Below, piece after piece: positions 8,834 through 17,309 of a stretch of DNA of 59,647 nucleotides. Origin of the DNA: an uncultured Saprospiraceae bacterium (GTDB taxonomy: Bacteria; Bacteroidota; Bacteroidia; Chitinophagales; Saprospiraceae); NCBI GenBank assembly GCA_938045585.1, contig CALIAU010000038.1, positions 1 through 59,647 of the forward strand, given 5' to 3'. Every line of letters starts with the position of its first letter. Position 1 is the first letter of the stretch. Position numbers and translations under genes: made by a program. A model generated the notes under the pieces. The model searched no databases. It saw nothing but the letters and a program-made list of their open reading frames with translations, and was not told where the DNA came from.

Positions 8834-8953
8834 ATCCATGGGTTTAGTAGGCGAAAGATAATGAATAATCATCAATTATTATGCTTGATATACCTGCTTC
8901 TATGCTTTGCTCTTAAGCAGGCTATGCATGGCAAGACTATTAAAAAAAAGACT

Positions 8954-8961
8954 TACTTTTG
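8954..8961 (+). promoter_or_regulatory. Candidate Bacteroidota -7 element
   Basis: TACTTTTG matches the TAnnTTTG -7 consensus and lies 38 bp before the Met at 9000. It sits inside the longer open frame that begins at 8907, which supports 9000 as the true start. No good -33 TTTG is seen at the expected distance, so this is tentative. Confidence 0.35.
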
Positions 8962-8999
8962 CTCCCCTGGAACTGCATAATTTCTTGAAAACCATACTG

Positions 9000-11519
9000 A
9001 TGAGACCATTCAGCCTTATTTTCTTTAGCTTTTTGTTTGCCAACCAGATTCTTGGGCAATGCGAGATATTTAACCTTTCGGCAAACCCTTATGGATGTGG
9101 CCTTGTGGATTCTTTTAACGTTGTTGTTGACTTTGAATACAGTAATGTAGGTGATAATGGTTTTAGGATACTAGGAAACAGCATTGATCATGGCACATAT
9201 GACTATACCGCACTTCCCATACATCTAGGTCCTTTTCCAGCTAATTGCGCCACTCCTTGGGAATACATAGTACGTGATATAGACACTAATATTTGTACTG
9301 ATAACTATGTTCTAGGCCCAATTTGTTGCCCTGACACATGTGGCATAACCGAGCTAAGTATTGACCCTCTCTTTTGTATTGGTGACAGTTCATATATGGC
9401 TTTGTTAGAATTCGAATTTTTTGGAAATTTAAGCGACTCTTTTGATATTATAATGAATGATATGTTTGCTTTGAGAGGTGCATATGCAGAAGAAGGTTCT
9501 ACATTTACTCTTCCTTCCTATGGGGAAATTGCAGACGAAATTGTAATCTGTGACAAAGGCAATATTGTATGCTGTGATACACTAACCATTGTATCCCCCT
9601 GCGCTTGTATTATTTCAAATGTAACTGCAGAACTTATAGGCTGTAATGAGGACGATGGGGAATTTTTTGTTTCAATCGATTGTGCTTATCAAAATGTTGC
9701 GGATAGTTTTCTTTTAGGTGGAAATAATACAAATTACGGAACCTACCCTTTTTCGGATTTGCCCTTACTTATAGGTCCTCTACCACTAGACTCTACGGAC
9801 TATGAATTCGTAATCTTTGACCAAGTAGACCCATTTTGCTTTGATGTAGTTCAATTAGGTGTGATGGATGATTGTATCTTAGATTGTATTATCTCAGATA
9901 TTGTCCTCAATCCAGTAGATTGTAATCTAGATGATATCTTTTTATTAGAGGTCAGTTTTACGGCAGAAATGCCAGGCCCTAATGGTTTTAGCTTATATAT
10001 TAACGACGAATTGGTTAATTCATTTGACTACGGTTTTAGCCCATACACTATTGGTCCTTTAGTGGGAGATTGTGAAGCAGATTATTTTGTGGAGATCATT
10101 GATAATGCTGTGCCCGAATGTACACTTTCTGATTTACTTGTTAATTATTGTTGTGAAGATGCTTTGTGCAATACAGACTTTAGCATTCTTGCTGCCGGAA
10201 TTAGCTGCACAGACAGCATAGTAAGTGCAGATATAGATTTAGACTTTGATATTCTTCCTGGGACAGGCATAGATATTTTTATAGACGGTACATACAATTC
10301 TACGCACAACTTCCTTACATTACCGCAGGAAATAAATTTTGCATGGCAAGGAAATCAGAGCTATGTTATGGATATCTGCTTGGAGGGATTAGTAGATTGC
10401 TGCAATACGATTACACTTCCTGCTGTAAACTGCGGCGTAGATGCTGTATGTGACATCAGCGAGGTAGAAGCACAGGTTCTGGGATGCAATCCAGATGGAC
10501 AATTTTTTGCAAGTATTTTCTTCGAAGTTTTTAGTCCAGGTATGGATGGCTTTGTGGTTCAAGGTAACGGTACAATATATGATACATTTAACTATGGAGA
10601 ATCTCCCTTTGTGGTTGGCCCTTTAGTAGGTGATTGTACAACTATCTATGAATTTATAGTTAAAGATCTTGCTGATCCTGACTGTAGTGATTTTGTTGTC
10701 CTAGATGAGGTAGTGTGTTGTGATGATGGGAGCTGTAAGTTACAAGATTTAGAAGCCTTTGATTTTATTTGTGCGGCAGATAATTTAGTATTTGATATTA
10801 ACTTTGAAGTTTTAAATACCTCTGGACAATTTGACCTTTTTCTAGATGGTGATCTCAAATCTACGCAAGCATATACTTCCCTTCCTCTTTCTATTGTAAA
10901 CAGTGATTTCAATGTGGAAAACGAAAGCTTTTTAGTAAAAGTTTGTGACTCAGATTCCCTAGATTGTTGCGCTGAAATTGACATTCCATTCAGTGCCTTT
11001 GGCAAACCCTGTACTATAGATAATCTCTTATTCGTTACAAGTGATTGTGAAGAAGGAAGTTTTGATATTACAATAAATTGGAATTGTGACGGAGATCCTA
11101 CCTATGACATTACAGGTAATGGAATGAATTATGGAGTGGTTAGTTGTAACGACCTTCCATTCACTCTTGGTCCCTTTGATGGTGATGGAGAGACTAACTT
11201 TGAACTCATCGTTACTGAAACAAACGAGGGATGTAGTAATTCCTTTGAATTTCTTGCTGAAAATTGTACAGATGTTTCCACAAATGATCTGAATTACTTG
11301 GAACTAAATGCCTTTATATTTAGTAATACTATTGTATTCTCTAAGCAAGAAGAGATCGAAAGCTTTGTGCTATATGATCTGACAGGTAGGAAACTACTTC
11401 ATGAAAGAGGAGTGCAGAAGCGAAATAAGATAGGTGGCTTACAAGATGCATGTTATATATTGCAAGTGAATACAATAGATGGTCTCTCCTATTCTCAGAT
11501 TATATATTTGAGCGAATAA
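9000..11519 (+). CDS. Secreted Cys-rich repeat protein with T9SS sorting domain
   Basis: Met at 9000 starts a signal peptide (MRPFSLIFFSFLFANQILG, then QCEIF); the frame is open back to 8907. The mature ~820 residues are a tandem array of about eight ~95-residue beta-rich repeats. Each opens with a C-x-[IL]-x-x-[LIV] phrase and an x-x-GC pair, contains NYGTY/FNYG and the signature IGPL.GDC/VGPLVGDC, and closes with DC or CC. The final ~75 residues (FVLYDLTGRKL... then CYILQVN) form a degenerate T9SS sorting domain. No enzyme motif is visible, so it is likely a structural or adhesive surface protein. It is divergent from the dockerin protein. Confidence 0.82.
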   Translation: MRPFSLIFFSFLFANQILGQCEIFNLSANPYGCGLVDSFNVVVDFEYSNVGDNGFRILGNSIDHGTYDYTALPIHLGPFPANCATPWEYIVRDIDTNICTDNYVLGPICCPDTCGITELSIDPLFCIGDSSYMALLEFEFFGNLSDSFDIIMNDMFALRGAYAEEGSTFTLPSYGEIADEIVICDKGNIVCCDTLTIVSPCACIISNVTAELIGCNEDDGEFFVSIDCAYQNVADSFLLGGNNTNYGTYPFSDLPLLIGPLPLDSTDYEFVIFDQVDPFCFDVVQLGVMDDCILDCIISDIVLNPVDCNLDDIFLLEVSFTAEMPGPNGFSLYINDELVNSFDYGFSPYTIGPLVGDCEADYFVEIIDNAVPECTLSDLLVNYCCEDALCNTDFSILAAGISCTDSIVSADIDLDFDILPGTGIDIFIDGTYNSTHNFLTLPQEINFAWQGNQSYVMDICLEGLVDCCNTITLPAVNCGVDAVCDISEVEAQVLGCNPDGQFFASIFFEVFSPGMDGFVVQGNGTIYDTFNYGESPFVVGPLVGDCTTIYEFIVKDLADPDCSDFVVLDEVVCCDDGSCKLQDLEAFDFICAADNLVFDINFEVLNTSGQFDLFLDGDLKSTQAYTSLPLSIVNSDFNVENESFLVKVCDSDSLDCCAEIDIPFSAFGKPCTIDNLLFVTSDCEEGSFDITINWNCDGDPTYDITGNGMNYGVVSCNDLPFTLGPFDGDGETNFELIVTETNEGCSNSFEFLAENCTDVSTNDLNYLELNAFIFSNTIVFSKQEEIESFVLYDLTGRKLLHERGVQKRNKIGGLQDACYILQVNTIDGLSYSQIIYLSE

Positions 11520-11556
11520 AATAAAACAGCACAATACGAGTTTTACTTTATATACA

Positions 11557-12669
11557 ATGAAATCTATACGTATATTTCTTTTTCTTATGCTAGCTACACC
11601 TAGCTTCCTCCTTTCTCAATCTCAATTAAAGAAAGAGATAGAAAAAATGATACATTATGATACTGAGATTGAATATAAAAAGACACCAGGATTCATAGTC
11701 CATATAATAGATGGGGAAAGTTCTTATACTGAGCATTTTGGAAATAGTCCTAAAAACACATTAGACACCCTCTGCATAGAAGATAAATTTCAATTAGGAA
11801 GTGTAAGCAAGATTTTTACTGCACTTCTTATAAATGAACTAGCTAAGGTTGAGGTTCTATCTTTGGATGACCCCATTTCAATGTACTTAGATCCTACGGT
11901 TTCTAATCCAAACATGCAAGCACTGAGTATTAGAGACCTCTTACTGCATGCCACTAATTTCCCAAAACGTCCTAACAATTTTGGAAAAAAAGAAAAGGAC
12001 ATTGCAGACCCCTATGCTTACTACACAAAGGATGATCTACTTGCTTTTTATCTTTCTTATGATAAGAAACATAAAACAGATAAAAAAGAAAGGGCTAGCT
12101 ATAGTCATATTAATTATGCTCTCTTAGAAGTTATTGCAGAGCAAGCAAGCAAAACGAGTTTTGAAGATTTACTACAAACCTATGTGTTTCAGAATGCTGG
12201 AATGTTCGATACAGGTATCGTAATTCCGCTAGACAGCTTACATATAGGATATAGAAAGACAAGGAAGGAATCCACTCCATGGACTTTTGCATCTTTTGCA
12301 GGTTCTGAAGGTATCTATTCAAACGCAAAAGACCTAGGTCAGTTTATTAAGAACTACTTTAACAATGATGCGTTTATTCTTGCTGCTTCCATGGATACAA
12401 TTAGCAATTCTTTTATTCCTACGAAATACAATGATAAATTCTTAAGCGCAATGGGTTGGCAGGTCATTCAGGGACAAACCCCTTATAATATTTGTGCAAT
12501 GGCTGGTACTACAGATGGACACAACGCCTTTATAGCCATGGTAAAAGAAACAAAGACAGCCGTTATTGTTTTAGCCAATTCAGCAGTAGGCACTGAGGAT
12601 TTAGGCATGCAAATTCTAAGAATGATAAATAATAACTGGAAGAGAAAGGCCGAACATGAACAAGAATAA
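11557..12669 (+). CDS. Serine beta-lactamase-like hydrolase (class C / esterase family)
   Basis: This 370-residue secreted protein has signal peptide MKSIRIFLFLMLATPSFLLS. It belongs to the beta-lactamase/D-alanyl-D-alanine carboxypeptidase transpeptidase-like family (Pfam Beta-lactamase). The nucleophile motif SVSK is clear in LGSVSKIFTALL. The second motif, normally Y-S-N, reads YSH in YSHINYALL. The third region is AGTTDGHNAF rather than a clean HTG or KTG. It is probably a periplasmic esterase or peptidase, and antibiotic hydrolysis should not be assumed. Its 3' end overlaps the next gene by 14 bp, implying co-transcription. Confidence 0.85.
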   Translation: MKSIRIFLFLMLATPSFLLSQSQLKKEIEKMIHYDTEIEYKKTPGFIVHIIDGESSYTEHFGNSPKNTLDTLCIEDKFQLGSVSKIFTALLINELAKVEVLSLDDPISMYLDPTVSNPNMQALSIRDLLLHATNFPKRPNNFGKKEKDIADPYAYYTKDDLLAFYLSYDKKHKTDKKERASYSHINYALLEVIAEQASKTSFEDLLQTYVFQNAGMFDTGIVIPLDSLHIGYRKTRKESTPWTFASFAGSEGIYSNAKDLGQFIKNYFNNDAFILAASMDTISNSFIPTKYNDKFLSAMGWQVIQGQTPYNICAMAGTTDGHNAFIAMVKETKTAVIVLANSAVGTEDLGMQILRMINNNWKRKAEHEQE

Positions 12670-13009
12670 GAATAGTTTGAGTTGGGAGGATTTTCAAAAA
12701 ATGGGTAATCCAGAAAATGCACCTAAACTCCCAGAAAAAGAGCAAGTACAAGACGAAATGAATCTATCTAAGCAAACCATACGTATCCATTTAGACCGTA
12801 TAAAGGGTAATAAAACAGTTACAGTCATCAAAGGGCTCATATTAAGTCCTGATAATCTCTCCAACCTAGCAAAGGACTTAAAAAAGAAATGCGGCGTGGG
12901 TGGAAACGCAAAAAACAAAGAAATACTTCTTCAAGGAAATCATAGGGATAAGGTTATGCAACTTTTGCAGGACATGGGTGCAAAGAACATCAAAAAAGCT
13001 GGGGGTTAA
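12656..13009 (+). CDS. SUI1/eIF1-family translation factor (YciH-like)
   Basis: This 117-residue protein has an unstructured N-terminus (about 1-40) and an SUI1 domain (about 42-115): TIRIHLDRIKGNKTVTVIKGL, then LAKDLKKKCGVGGNAKNKEI, then a final QGNHRDKVMQLLQDMGAKNIKKAGG-type segment. The GxGG loop and the last helix are diagnostic. Homologues in bacteria (YciH) and eukaryotes (eIF1) bind the small ribosomal subunit and affect start-codon choice. It overlaps the serine hydrolase gene, so translation is probably coupled. Family is certain; the physiological role in this organism is not known. Confidence 0.92.
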   Translation: MNKNKNSLSWEDFQKMGNPENAPKLPEKEQVQDEMNLSKQTIRIHLDRIKGNKTVTVIKGLILSPDNLSNLAKDLKKKCGVGGNAKNKEILLQGNHRDKVMQLLQDMGAKNIKKAGG

Positions 13010-13160
13010 ACAAGCTAAATTATTGGACTTTGGCTCTAAAGTTGAAGTTAAATCATTAATTTTTAAAACAGGTGCAACGTTTCATTAGCTTGTACCTAAT
13101 ATTAGTGTAAGAACGTTCAATTTTTGAATTATTAATTGCTAATTATTAAATTAAAATATA

Positions 13161-14339
13161 ATGAAACTTATTACTAGATTTTTCTTACCAGTACTTGCTT
13201 GCATATTTCTTATGACTTCCTGTCAAAAGGAAACTATTGATACTGGGGGCGGTTTAACTCCTCCAGATGATCCACAGGTTGTAGAAACAAACCCACTTTT
13301 ATCAAGAACACAGGGTTCAGAAGATGGTTTAGATCTTGGTTGTTTTTCTATTGAATTCCCATTTGGCTTAGTAGACTCAATAGGAACTGTTTATACAATT
13401 AATTCTATAGAAGACTTAGAAGTTATTGAGGCAGATGGCATTCTGCTTGTTGATTTTGCATATCCATTAGAAATTACTTTTGAAGATGGCGAAATTACAT
13501 CTGTTGATAATCTGGAAGAACTTGCAGAACTTTTTGCTGAATGTCTTCCTGATGGTGGCTGGGAAAATGGAGACTTCCCTGCTTATCTGATTAACCTAGA
13601 AACATCATGCTATGTTTTGGATTACCCTCTTGACCTTGTAGATGATGATGGAGAAACTATTACTGTCAATAGTGAAGAAGAATTTGCAGATGCTCTGGCA
13701 GAAGATATTTACTTTTTTGTTTTCCCTATCACTTTATTAGATGAAGAACAAAATGTAGTTGTAGCAAATGACAATGATGAAATCTTTGAAGCATTGTTTG
13801 CATGTAACGAGATAGAGTTAGGTGACTCTACTGTATGGGACTGGGAAACTGGTTTTGAGTACCTAGGATGTTACATGATAGAATTTCCATTAGACGTGGT
13901 TTTAACTGATAGCACTGTTGTTACAGTGGAAACACATGAAGAACTATGTGACCTTATGTTGACAGGTGAGTTATCAGCTTATGCCTACCCACTCACCCTA
14001 ATTGATGAAGAAGGAGCAGAAGTAGTGGTCAATAGCGAAGAAGAACTTGCAGAAGCCCTCTTTGCATGTTGGAATGATAATGACTTTTTTGCCCTCATTA
14101 CATTTTTACAAGGAGAAGCTGAAGGTTGTTTTACCGTCAACTATCCTATAACACTAAGCTCCGCTAACTCAGAAGACATTGTATTGAACTCATCAGAAGA
14201 TCTAATTGATTTATTTGATGGTGAGGTAGAATTTGATATTACTATTGAGTTTCCCGTCACTATTACCTTTACTGCGACAGGTGAAGAAGTAGAAATAAAT
14301 GACGCTACTGAAGCATTAGAATTATTGGATGCTTGTTAA
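13161..14339 (+). CDS. Acidic lipoprotein with four Cys-bracketed repeats
   Basis: The start MKLITRFFLPVLACIFLMTSC gives a lipoprotein signal with acylated Cys21. The mature protein is very rich in Asp and Glu and consists of four ~88-residue repeats beginning at Cys61, Cys150, Cys237 and Cys323. Each repeat has two homologous halves: C[YF]xxx[FY]P[LIF]xLV...V.xNSxEEL, then [FY]P[LIV]TL.DEEG..V.xNS.EEL.E.LF and a closing Cys at 128, 215, 303 and 392. The two Cys are always 65-69 residues apart, which suggests one disulfide per repeat. I recognise no family. It stands 24 bp before an ECF sigma gene and is probably in its operon. Confidence 0.78.
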   Translation: MKLITRFFLPVLACIFLMTSCQKETIDTGGGLTPPDDPQVVETNPLLSRTQGSEDGLDLGCFSIEFPFGLVDSIGTVYTINSIEDLEVIEADGILLVDFAYPLEITFEDGEITSVDNLEELAELFAECLPDGGWENGDFPAYLINLETSCYVLDYPLDLVDDDGETITVNSEEEFADALAEDIYFFVFPITLLDEEQNVVVANDNDEIFEALFACNEIELGDSTVWDWETGFEYLGCYMIEFPLDVVLTDSTVVTVETHEELCDLMLTGELSAYAYPLTLIDEEGAEVVVNSEEELAEALFACWNDNDFFALITFLQGEAEGCFTVNYPITLSSANSEDIVLNSSEDLIDLFDGEVEFDITIEFPVTITFTATGEEVEINDATEALELLDAC

Positions 14340-14363
14340 AGATTAAACTCTTATAGGATCGTA

Positions 14364-14912
14364 ATGATTTCACAAGAAACAATACAAAAATGTAAGCATA
14401 AGGAGCACCGAGCATTTAAAACATGCTACGAAGCATGTGCTCCTTATGTTTACACTATTGTCAAATCTTACATTTACGAAGCTGAATTTCGAAAAGATGT
14501 GATGCAAGAAGTTTTTGCTCAAATTTTTATCTCCATTGACAAATATGATCCTAAGAAAGGGAAATTTAAGTCTTGGATTTCTCAAATAGCGATTTATAAA
14601 TGTATTGGAGTGCTTAGAAAAAGAAAAACGCTTAACCTCTTTGTTCCCCTAGAAGACGCACATGTAGATATAAGTCAGGAAACATTCAAATTGAATGAAC
14701 TGACAAAGAAAGAAATTGAAAGCTTACTTGTTAATATGCCAGATGGCTACCGCACCATTTTTCTTCTTTCCGTCATAGACGATTACAAACATAAAGAGAT
14801 AGGAGAAATGCTGCAGATTAGTCCAGAAACATCAAGGTCTCAATTATCCAGGGCAATACGATGGATAAAAAATAATAAAATAGTCAACGAACAAAATTTC
14901 ACTTATGGCTAA
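14364..14912 (+). CDS. ECF-type RNA polymerase sigma factor
   Basis: This 182-residue alternative sigma factor has a region 2 (about 20-90: RKDVMQEVFAQIFISI..YDPKKGKFKSWISQIAIYKCI) and a region 4 (about 115-170: MPDGYRTIFLLSVIDDYKHKEIGEML, then SPETSRSQLSRAIRWIK). The family directs polymerase to envelope-stress or surface-signal promoters and is held inactive by a membrane anti-sigma factor. It overlaps the next gene by 8 bp (14905-14912), so the two are translationally coupled, which makes that product the likely anti-sigma partner. The acidic lipoprotein upstream is a probable co-transcribed member. Confidence 0.93.
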   Translation: MISQETIQKCKHKEHRAFKTCYEACAPYVYTIVKSYIYEAEFRKDVMQEVFAQIFISIDKYDPKKGKFKSWISQIAIYKCIGVLRKRKTLNLFVPLEDAHVDISQETFKLNELTKKEIESLLVNMPDGYRTIFLLSVIDDYKHKEIGEMLQISPETSRSQLSRAIRWIKNNKIVNEQNFTYG

Positions 14913-16473
14913 AAACGAACAATTAAAAAAGAACCTAAGAACTGCAGATGAGCTCCCTGAGTCCATGTCTTGGGATACTATGCATAATGGTATTTTGTCC
15001 AAGGTAGATAGTCAGACAAATAGTTATAAGAAGGATAAGAAAATCCTTTATATAAGCCTACTCCTTGCGTTTGTAACTCTTAGCTTTTTTGCTTTCTATC
15101 TTAGTCAGAACAGCAAGGCCAAAGTTGCAGAAAGTATAGATAGTATAGACACAGCAAGTAAGTCTCCACAGATAAATGAGCCAATTGTAGAAACTTCAAT
15201 GTCTTCAAATTCCAAAACGAACATATCAAAGTTAGCTAAAGATGCATACTCCAATAATCACAAATCAAATACAGCAGAAACTATAGTTAAAACAACTGAG
15301 TTTAAGAATTCAATTTCAATACAGAAAGCGTATGACTCAACAGAACAGATAGCAAAACAGAAAGTAGAGCAGGCTATTACGATGAGTTCCAATACAAAGT
15401 CCTCACCGACAAAGGGATACATCTCTAGCCGAGATTCACAGAACTCAGTTTTAAATAAGTCAAGTTTTAACACAGGAAATCGTCAGCCTTCTAAATCAAT
15501 TGTAAATAGTGAGATTGCATTGCAAGCTTCACAAATGCAGAAAAGAGAAGCAATTCCTCATTCATCTGAACTGCAAGTAGAAAAAACTAATCAGGAACAC
15601 AAGAATATTCTACATGCTGATGTACAATCGAATAGAACAGATTTTTACTTAAGCCCAAATTTGTTAGCAAAGAAATATTTTATAGCGTCAAAAAACTACC
15701 CAACTTTACAGCCAAAATTGACAAAGCCAAACGGCCCTACACAAACTATCAATAGCATTGATAATCCGTGGGCAATAGAATTTGGTTTAGGTGCTCATGT
15801 TTTCAATCCTAATTTTGCTGGTTCTGAACTTGCTGAGGCAAAAGCATCATTCAACAATGCCTTTATTGGATATGCAGGTGAATTTTTACTAAAATATTCT
15901 CTATCTCCAAACTGGCAAATAGGGAGCGGTATTTCTTATCAAAATCTGGTGAGCGAACTAGATTACTTTAATAGCACATATAGCGTAGAGAATCAAGAAG
16001 TCCTTACTCTCATAGAAGTAAGTTTACTAAGTCAGGACAGCACTTTTCACTACACAAATAAAGACGTGAGCACTCTTAATTGGAGACGTGTATTGCATTA
16101 TAATACAAGCAAGGTATTTTCTATTCCAATCCTTTTTGAGAGGAATTGGAATTTGAATAATAAGTGGAAATGGACTACCGGTCTAGGAACACAAATGAAT
16201 ATCTGGTCTAGGAGTCAAGGAAAAGCGATTATAAGTGATCAGGGTGAATTAAGTACATATGAAATAGTTGATTATGAGAATGATTTTTACTCTATCAATG
16301 GCAATTTCAACATACTTTTAAATTCTGGTTTAAAATATGCTTTTAATGAACACATGTATCTGGGTATGGATCTACGCGGTTCCATGGCCCTGCAAAACTG
16401 GAGTACAGATCTGGCATATTCTTCTAAGCCAATTGTATTTTCTAGTAATTTCAAAATAGGATATCAATTCTAA
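14905..16473 (+). CDS. Putative dual-membrane-spanning anti-sigma factor with OM beta-barrel
   Basis: This 522-residue protein has an unusual layout. A short charged cytosolic head (1-46, with DELPESMSWDTM) is followed by one hydrophobic helix (47-66). Then comes a ~220-residue Ser/Asn/Thr/Lys-rich disordered linker (67-287) and a C-terminal ~235-residue domain of alternating amphipathic strands that ends in Phe (IGYQF), the signature of an outer-membrane beta-barrel. This matches the dual membrane-spanning anti-sigma (Dma) proteins described in Bacteroides thetaiotaomicron, where the head binds the sigma factor and the barrel senses the outer membrane. Coupling to the sigma gene supports that role. 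Function here is inferred; the architecture is seen. Confidence 0.78.
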   Translation: MAKNEQLKKNLRTADELPESMSWDTMHNGILSKVDSQTNSYKKDKKILYISLLLAFVTLSFFAFYLSQNSKAKVAESIDSIDTASKSPQINEPIVETSMSSNSKTNISKLAKDAYSNNHKSNTAETIVKTTEFKNSISIQKAYDSTEQIAKQKVEQAITMSSNTKSSPTKGYISSRDSQNSVLNKSSFNTGNRQPSKSIVNSEIALQASQMQKREAIPHSSELQVEKTNQEHKNILHADVQSNRTDFYLSPNLLAKKYFIASKNYPTLQPKLTKPNGPTQTINSIDNPWAIEFGLGAHVFNPNFAGSELAEAKASFNNAFIGYAGEFLLKYSLSPNWQIGSGISYQNLVSELDYFNSTYSVENQEVLTLIEVSLLSQDSTFHYTNKDVSTLNWRRVLHYNTSKVFSIPILFERNWNLNNKWKWTTGLGTQMNIWSRSQGKAIISDQGELSTYEIVDYENDFYSINGNFNILLNSGLKYAFNEHMYLGMDLRGSMALQNWSTDLAYSSKPIVFSSNFKIGYQF

Positions 16474-16608
16474 TTGAAATGTGTTAAGCCCTGCGTCTAC
16501 ATGAGGAAATCTTTTTATTAAGGAACAACAGGAGTACTTTCTATAGTTAATACTATAAGACATATAAACACCATACACACCTGTTTGTCTCTTTTAATAA
16601 AACCACAT

Positions 16609-17136
16609 TTAATTTTTACGCAAATACATCCCTATAAAAATCAGAACTAGACTAGGGATGCCAACCCAGATCATTTCGCTCAATATCACCTCTACTCCTC
16701 TATCCGAAAAAAATCGTTGTATGCTCAAAGGGGATACTTTGATTAACTCCCAGGGTAAAAACATTCTATCATTAAAGAAGGGTGCAAAATAAGCGACGCC
16801 TTCCCCACCTGTAGTTAGTCCATCCAAAATACCATGGGAAGCAGTGGCAATAAAATAATATGCAAATAGAATTTTCTTGTCCCCTAGCTTATTCCTTTTG
16901 TGAAACAAGACTAAAAGCAGCAGAGTCCAAAAAAAGGCAAAAAAGAATGAATGCGTAATGCCTCTATGCCCTAATACATGTTCGTAGGGTATCCCATAAT
17001 TAAATCCTATGACATCTGCATCAGGCATAACTGCTGAAATTATTCCTAGAAATAAAACAGTTTTACTCATCAATACTTTTGGGAATACCTTGCCAATTGC
17101 AAAGGCACTTAAAGCATGGGCAAATGCTGAAGCCAT
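16609..17136 (-). CDS. Membrane-bound metal-dependent hydrolase (YdjM/DUF457 family)
   Basis: This 175-residue integral membrane protein has about four helices. It carries the YdjM-like motifs: an N-terminal His (FAHALSAF), PDAD in SAVMPDADVIGF, HRGITHS near residue 60, and a second HGILDGLTTGG cluster near 105. The His/Asp set is that of a membrane-embedded metal-dependent hydrolase family (DUF457; YdjM in E. coli is LexA-regulated), whose substrate is not established, possibly a phospholipid. It converges with the sigma/anti-sigma cassette and shows no obvious operon partner. Confidence 0.88.
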   Translation of the reverse strand: MASAFAHALSAFAIGKVFPKVLMSKTVLFLGIISAVMPDADVIGFNYGIPYEHVLGHRGITHSFFFAFFWTLLLLVLFHKRNKLGDKKILFAYYFIATASHGILDGLTTGGEGVAYFAPFFNDRMFLPWELIKVSPLSIQRFFSDRGVEVILSEMIWVGIPSLVLIFIGMYLRKN

Positions 17137-17309
17137 AATTTGGAGATTAATTTAATGCTGTACAAGTTATTTTTTGATGCAATAAATATAGTCTTTTCAG
17201 ATTGAGTAGTTTGGAGTATGCATAAACACAATTGTGAAAATGAAGTAAAACTTTGTATTTTTAGTATAAACCAATAAAATAGCTTTTTATGTGCACTTCT
17301 ATTCTTAAC

